A DNA stretch of 25,245 bases, taken from assembly GCA_934402155.1 (NCBI GenBank), contig CAKRTP010000014.1, positions 1 to 25,245 on the forward strand. The letters run 5' to 3'. The notes below the pieces were generated by a model. It searched no databases. It saw nothing but the letters and a program-made list of their open reading frames with translations, and was not told where the DNA came from. Below, piece after piece: positions 22,616 to 25,245 of the stretch. The stretch comes from an uncultured Blautia sp. Its GTDB lineage: Bacteria; Bacillota; Clostridia; Lachnospirales; Lachnospiraceae. Every line of letters begins with the position of its first letter. The stretch's first letter is position 1. The translations under genes were made by a program, and so were the position numbers.

Positions 22616-24256
22616 TTAGTTGTCGGATGCGTCTTCCTCGTTGATCTCAAAGACATGACGTTTTTTGGCCATTTCGTCGCTTGCCAGATATTCGTCATAG
22701 GTTGTGATCTTGTCGATCAGTTTTCCGTCAGGAAGAATTTCCATGATACGGTTTGCAGTTGTCTGTACAAACTGATGATCGTGAGAAGTAAAAAGAATTA
22801 CTCCCGGGAATTTGATCAGACCGTTGTTCAGAGCGGTGATGCTTTCCATGTCGAGGTGGTTGGTAGGCTCATCCAGGATCAGGATATTGGCACCGGAGAT
22901 CATCATCTTGGATAACAGACAGCGAACTTTCTCTCCACCGGAAAGAACGCGGACTTTCTTGACACCGTCTTCGCCAGGGAAGAGCATTCTTCCGAGGAAG
23001 CCACGTACATAAGTGGCATCTTTGATCTCAGAATACTGAGTCAGCCAGTCAGTGATGGTCAGGTCATTGTCGAATTCCTGAGTATTATCCTTAGGGAAAT
23101 AAGCCTGAGAAGTAGTAACACCCCATTTGTAAGTACCTTCATCCGGTTCGAGTTCTCCTGTGAGGATGCGGAAGAAAGTGGTGATCGCCTGCTCGTTGGC
23201 ACCGACAAAAGCAACTTTGTCATCGTGACCAAGTGTAAAGCTGATGTTGTCAAGAACCTTTACACCATCGATCGTCTTGGAAAGATTTTCTACCATAAGG
23301 ACTTCGTTTCCGATCTCGCGGTTTGGACGGAAGTCAATGTAAGGATATTTACGGCTGGATGGGCGCATGTCATCAAGCTGGATCTTTTCCAGGGCACGTT
23401 TACGGGAAGTAGCCTGTTTGGATTTGGAAGCATTGGCGCTGAATCGGGAAATAAATTCCTGAAGTTCTTTGATCTTTTCTTCCTTTTTCTTGTTGGCTTC
23501 TTTCATCTGTTTGATAAGAAGCTGGCTGGACTCAAACCAGAAATCATAGTTTCCGGCATACAGCTGAATCTTGCCATAGTCAATATCAGCAGTGTGTGTA
23601 CAAACTTTGTTAAGGAAGTAACGGTCATGGGATACAACGATGACAGTATTGTCGAAGTTGATAAGGAATTCCTCAAGCCATTCGATCGCCGGGAGATCCA
23701 GGTGGTTGGTAGGCTCATCGAGAAGAAGGATATCCGGGTTTCCGAAAAGTGCCTGGGCAAGGAGAACCTTTACCTTCTGGCTTCCGGTAAGGTCGGCCAT
23801 CTGAGTGTAATGAAGTTCGCTTTCAATACCAAGTCCGTTGAGAAGAGTAGCTGCATCGGATTCAGCCTCCCAGCCGTTCATCTCAGCGAATTCACCTTCA
23901 AGTTCGCTGGCGCGGATACCATCCTCATCTGTGAAATCTTCTTTGGCATAGATAGCTTCTTTTTCTTTCATGATCTCGTAAAGTCTGGCATTTCCCATGA
24001 TAACTGTGTCAAGAACCTGAAAGGAATCATATTTGAAGTGGTCCTGCTGCAGGAAAGAAAGACGCTGGCCAGGAGTGATGACGATATCCCCGTTGGTCGG
24101 CTCAAGCTGTCCGGAGAGGATTTTGAGGAAGGTGGACTTGCCGGCACCATTGGCACCGATCAGACCATAGCAGTTTCCTTCTGTAAATTTGATGTTGACA
24201 TCTTCGAAGAGTGCCTTCTTGCCAACACGCAGTGTGATATTATTTGCTGAAATCAT
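22616..24256 (-). CDS. ABC-F ATPase with one degenerate ATP site
   Basis: A 546-residue soluble protein with two ABC domains and no membrane segment. ABC-F proteins bind the ribosome and act in translation or antibiotic protection. NBD1 has Walker A GANGAGKS, signature LTGSQ and Walker B ILLLDEPTNHLD; the linker (about 240-300) is Lys/Glu-rich helical. NBD2 has GANEQAITT where Walker A is expected (no GK[S/T]), signature LSGGE and Walker B ILILDEPTNHLD. So the composite site made by the NBD2 Walker A and NBD1 signature is altered on both sides, while the other is intact. The ALFGNPDILLLDEPTNHLD and KWGVTTSQAYFPKDN blocks fit the YbiT/YkpA subgroup. ATG at 24256 has AGAGG six bases upstream; the frame continues 19 codons upstream without a site. 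An ordinary housekeeping role is more likely than resistance. Confidence 0.9.
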   Translation of the reverse strand: MISANNITLRVGKKALFEDVNIKFTEGNCYGLIGANGAGKSTFLKILSGQLEPTNGDIVITPGQRLSFLQQDHFKYDSFQVLDTVIMGNARLYEIMKEKEAIYAKEDFTDEDGIRASELEGEFAEMNGWEAESDAATLLNGLGIESELHYTQMADLTGSQKVKVLLAQALFGNPDILLLDEPTNHLDLPAIEWLEEFLINFDNTVIVVSHDRYFLNKVCTHTADIDYGKIQLYAGNYDFWFESSQLLIKQMKEANKKKEEKIKELQEFISRFSANASKSKQATSRKRALEKIQLDDMRPSSRKYPYIDFRPNREIGNEVLMVENLSKTIDGVKVLDNISFTLGHDDKVAFVGANEQAITTFFRILTGELEPDEGTYKWGVTTSQAYFPKDNTQEFDNDLTITDWLTQYSEIKDATYVRGFLGRMLFPGEDGVKKVRVLSGGEKVRCLLSKMMISGANILILDEPTNHLDMESITALNNGLIKFPGVILFTSHDHQFVQTTANRIMEILPDGKLIDKITTYDEYLASDEMAKKRHVFEINEEDASDN

Positions 24257-24322
24257 AAAGTACCTCTTTTCTTGATTATGGTTTCTTTGTTTTTTTTCAT
24301 TGTTTTTATGCATTCACATCCC

Positions 24323-24350
24323 ATTTTACAGTAAAAAGAGGATTTTGCAA
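24323..24350 (-). promoter_or_regulatory. promoter of the ABC-F gene
   Basis: On the minus strand TTGCAA (24350-24345), a 16-base spacer and TAAAAT (24328-24323). The leader is about 60 bases. Confidence 0.6.
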
Positions 24351-24432
24351 GACTTAATCCCTGATTTTTCCGAAAAAACGGAGAAGCTGTTGAATTTGAT
24401 TAAAAAAGAACAAAAAGAAAAACAGAAAAATG

Positions 24433-24461
24433 TTGAATTTATACAATAAAATTGTTATAAT
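24433..24461 (+). promoter_or_regulatory. promoter of the Rrf2-family gene
   Basis: TTGAAT (24433-24438), a 17-base spacer and a consensus TATAAT (24456-24461) with TGT before it. It is one of the strongest promoters in the window by match. Confidence 0.8.
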
Positions 24462-24560
24462 CCATAAGGATACGCTGTAGTAAGAAACAAGAGGTACGAA
24501 AACAAATAAAGGGATATATGGAGAAGGATATCCCGGGACGGTAAAGAGGGGTCTTAAACT

Positions 24561-24971
24561 ATGTTGATTACCAGAGAATGTGATTATGCAGTAAGAGTAG
24601 TCCGCGCGCTTGCGCCCGGCAAAAGAATGAGTGTTGGCGAGATCTGTGCGAAAGAATCTATCACAGCACCTTTTGCCTACAAAATTCTCAAGAAACTTCA
24701 GAAAGCAGAGATCGTAAGGGGCTTCAGAGGAGTACATGGGGGGTATTCACTGAGACGTCCTGCAGAGGAACTGACACTTTATGATATCTATACTGCGATC
24801 GATCCGGAGTTTCTGATCATCGACTGTCTGGAACCGGAATATAAGTGTCCGCACAATAGCCAGGATGAACTGTGCACGGTACACTGTGAGCTTTGCAAGA
24901 TTCAAAAAGAACTTTGCAGACTGCTTGGAGAAAAGACACTGAAGGAGATTTTTAAAGCGGGAACAGAGTAA
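24561..24971 (+). CDS. Rrf2-family transcription regulator with Cys-rich C-terminus
   Basis: A 136-residue DNA-binding protein. The N-terminal winged helix-turn-helix (about 1-80) has the family start MLITRECDYAVRVVRAL, the PFAYKILKKLQKA recognition helix and the wing GVHGGYSL. The C-terminal part has C89, C96, C105, C109, C112 and C119. Rrf2 members such as IscR and NsrR use three conserved cysteines to hold an Fe-S cluster and sense Fe-S status, NO or redox; here six are present, so a cluster or disulfide sensor is likely but unproven. AAAGAGGGG precedes ATG 24561. The gene stands directly upstream of the probable pyruvate:ferredoxin oxidoreductase gene, an Fe-S enzyme, with its own terminator between, which makes that gene the likely target. 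Confidence 0.9.
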   Translation: MLITRECDYAVRVVRALAPGKRMSVGEICAKESITAPFAYKILKKLQKAEIVRGFRGVHGGYSLRRPAEELTLYDIYTAIDPEFLIIDCLEPEYKCPHNSQDELCTVHCELCKIQKELCRLLGEKTLKEIFKAGTE

Positions 24972-25019
24972 TAGGAACAGACAGCAGAACAAATTCAAGA
25001 ACGCGGAGCAGGAACTGAC

Positions 25020-25058
25020 TGCAGTCCACTGAGAATGAGTGGACTGCAATTTTTTTTC
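25020..25058 (+). terminator. terminator after the Rrf2 gene
   Basis: TGCAGTCCACT (25020-25030) pairs perfectly with AGTGGACTGCA (25038-25048) around GAGAATG, followed by a long run of Ts from 25050. Confidence 0.92.
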
Positions 25059-25113
25059 TTCTATATTAAATATTCTTGTATATAAATATATACAGAAAAA
25101 AACACAATCCAGA

Positions 25114-25143
25114 TTGGACAATACGAACGCCTTATGTTATAAT
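25114..25143 (+). promoter_or_regulatory. promoter of the PFOR gene
   Basis: TTGGAC (25114-25119, or TGGACA one base later) lies 18 (17) bases before TATAAT (25138-25143), which has an extended TGT element. The start should be near 25150. Confidence 0.75.
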
Positions 25144-25157
25144 AATGCATGGACTTT

Positions 25158-25176
25158 TAGACCACTTGCTGGTCTA
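25158..25176. promoter_or_regulatory. inverted repeat at the start of the PFOR transcript
   Basis: TAGACCA (25158-25164) and TGGTCTA (25170-25176) form a perfect seven-base inverted repeat with a CTTGC spacer, about eight bases after the predicted start site. It could be an operator, possibly for the adjacent Rrf2 protein, or a 5' leader hairpin protecting the mRNA. Confidence 0.55.
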
Positions 25177-25222
25177 GAGATAAAAATTATTTTCATCATA
25201 CCTTTAAGGAGGAAAACAAACT

Positions 25223-25245
25223 ATGGCAAGAAAGATGAAAACCAT
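25223..25245 (+). CDS. nifJ: probable pyruvate:ferredoxin oxidoreductase, N-terminal fragment
   Basis: Only seven full codons (MARKMKT) and two bases are in the window. AAGGAGG at 25206-25212 and a strong promoter show a well-expressed gene. In my memory Lachnospiraceae pyruvate:ferredoxin (flavodoxin) oxidoreductases begin MARKMKTMDGN, and the truncated last codon AT is compatible with Met. The enzyme oxidatively decarboxylates pyruvate to acetyl-CoA and reduces ferredoxin using thiamine diphosphate and 4Fe-4S clusters. The identification rests on a very short match plus the Rrf2 neighbour and remains tentative. Confidence 0.5.

Larger units (their letters stand above)
24257..24560. other. 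divergent control region between ABC-F and Rrf2 genes
   Basis: About 300 AT-rich bases without a gene of ordinary size. It holds the minus-strand ABC-F promoter, the plus-strand Rrf2 promoter and a roughly 90-base Rrf2 leader with a hairpin (24511-24534) and a possible eight-codon frame (24518-24544). Confidence 0.7.

Noticed and set aside
23225..24250. A 341-codon plus-strand frame opposite the ABC-F gene
   Set aside because: Long but antisense to conserved ABC motifs; no ribosome site or promoter and no domain resemblance.
22616..24256. Antibiotic-resistance ABC-F
   Set aside because: Motifs fit the YbiT/YkpA-like housekeeping subgroup, the linker is not extended like resistance proteins, and no mobile or inducible leader features surround it.

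Overview
The window looks like the chromosome of an anaerobic, low-to-moderate GC Firmicute, most likely a gut Lachnospiraceae. Supporting this are strong AGGAGG ribosome sites, a leucine T-box leader, a LigA of the type I associate with that family, a large cell-wall and surface gene set, and the first codons of what looks like pyruvate:ferredoxin oxidoreductase beside an Rrf2 regulator. I see no insertion sequence, prophage, CRISPR array or integration site. This is mostly ordinary core and semi-core chromosome.

Layout. 1-400: end of an upstream gene (weak), a terminator-like hairpin and otherwise non-coding sequence. 400-473: tRNA-Pro(GGG) on the minus strand, divergent from a leucine T-box leader and leuA (to 2606). 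2812-6383: a three-gene molybdenum hydroxylase set (FAD, 2Fe-2S and Mo-binding subunits, substrate unknown). Two adjoining membrane reading frames follow (6385-8234) that look like halves of one DUF6077/GT-C-type protein. 8292-9415: promoter, paired inverted repeats, tRNA-Arg(CCG), then a membrane-anchored SH3-domain protein with a TTG start, probably on the same transcript. 9461-10666 (minus): wall-anchored NodB polysaccharide deacetylase.

10791-16684: a tight operon rluF - ligA - metA - nhaC-type antiporter - C39-like protein from one good promoter. The rluF frame runs about 200 bases into ligA. 16719-17390: a zinc-dependent phospholipase C-like protein. 17449-19550: a secreted NlpC/P60 protein with a ten-unit EPTVxP repeat. 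19657-22544: transglutaminase-like protein, DUF4203-like membrane protein, and a YbaK-type Cys-tRNA(Pro) deacylase. 22616-24256 (minus): an ABC-F ATPase in which both parts of one composite ATP site look degenerate. 24433-25245: Rrf2 regulator with a six-cysteine C-terminal region, terminator, promoter with an inverted repeat just downstream, and the start of the probable pyruvate:ferredoxin oxidoreductase.

How the parts relate: leucine synthesis (leuA) is governed by tRNA-Leu charging. The rluF operon mixes housekeeping RNA/DNA maintenance with methionine synthesis and ion transport. The deacetylase, NlpC/P60 and SH3 genes act on or bind the envelope. The Rrf2-PFOR pair suggests redox or Fe-S control of central fermentation. 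I did not find a clear previously undescribed multi-gene system. The best leads are the molybdenum hydroxylase with unknown substrate, the half-degenerate ABC-F protein, the rluF/ligA overlap, the tRNA-Arg/SH3 transcript with its inverted repeats, and the Rrf2-PFOR control region.
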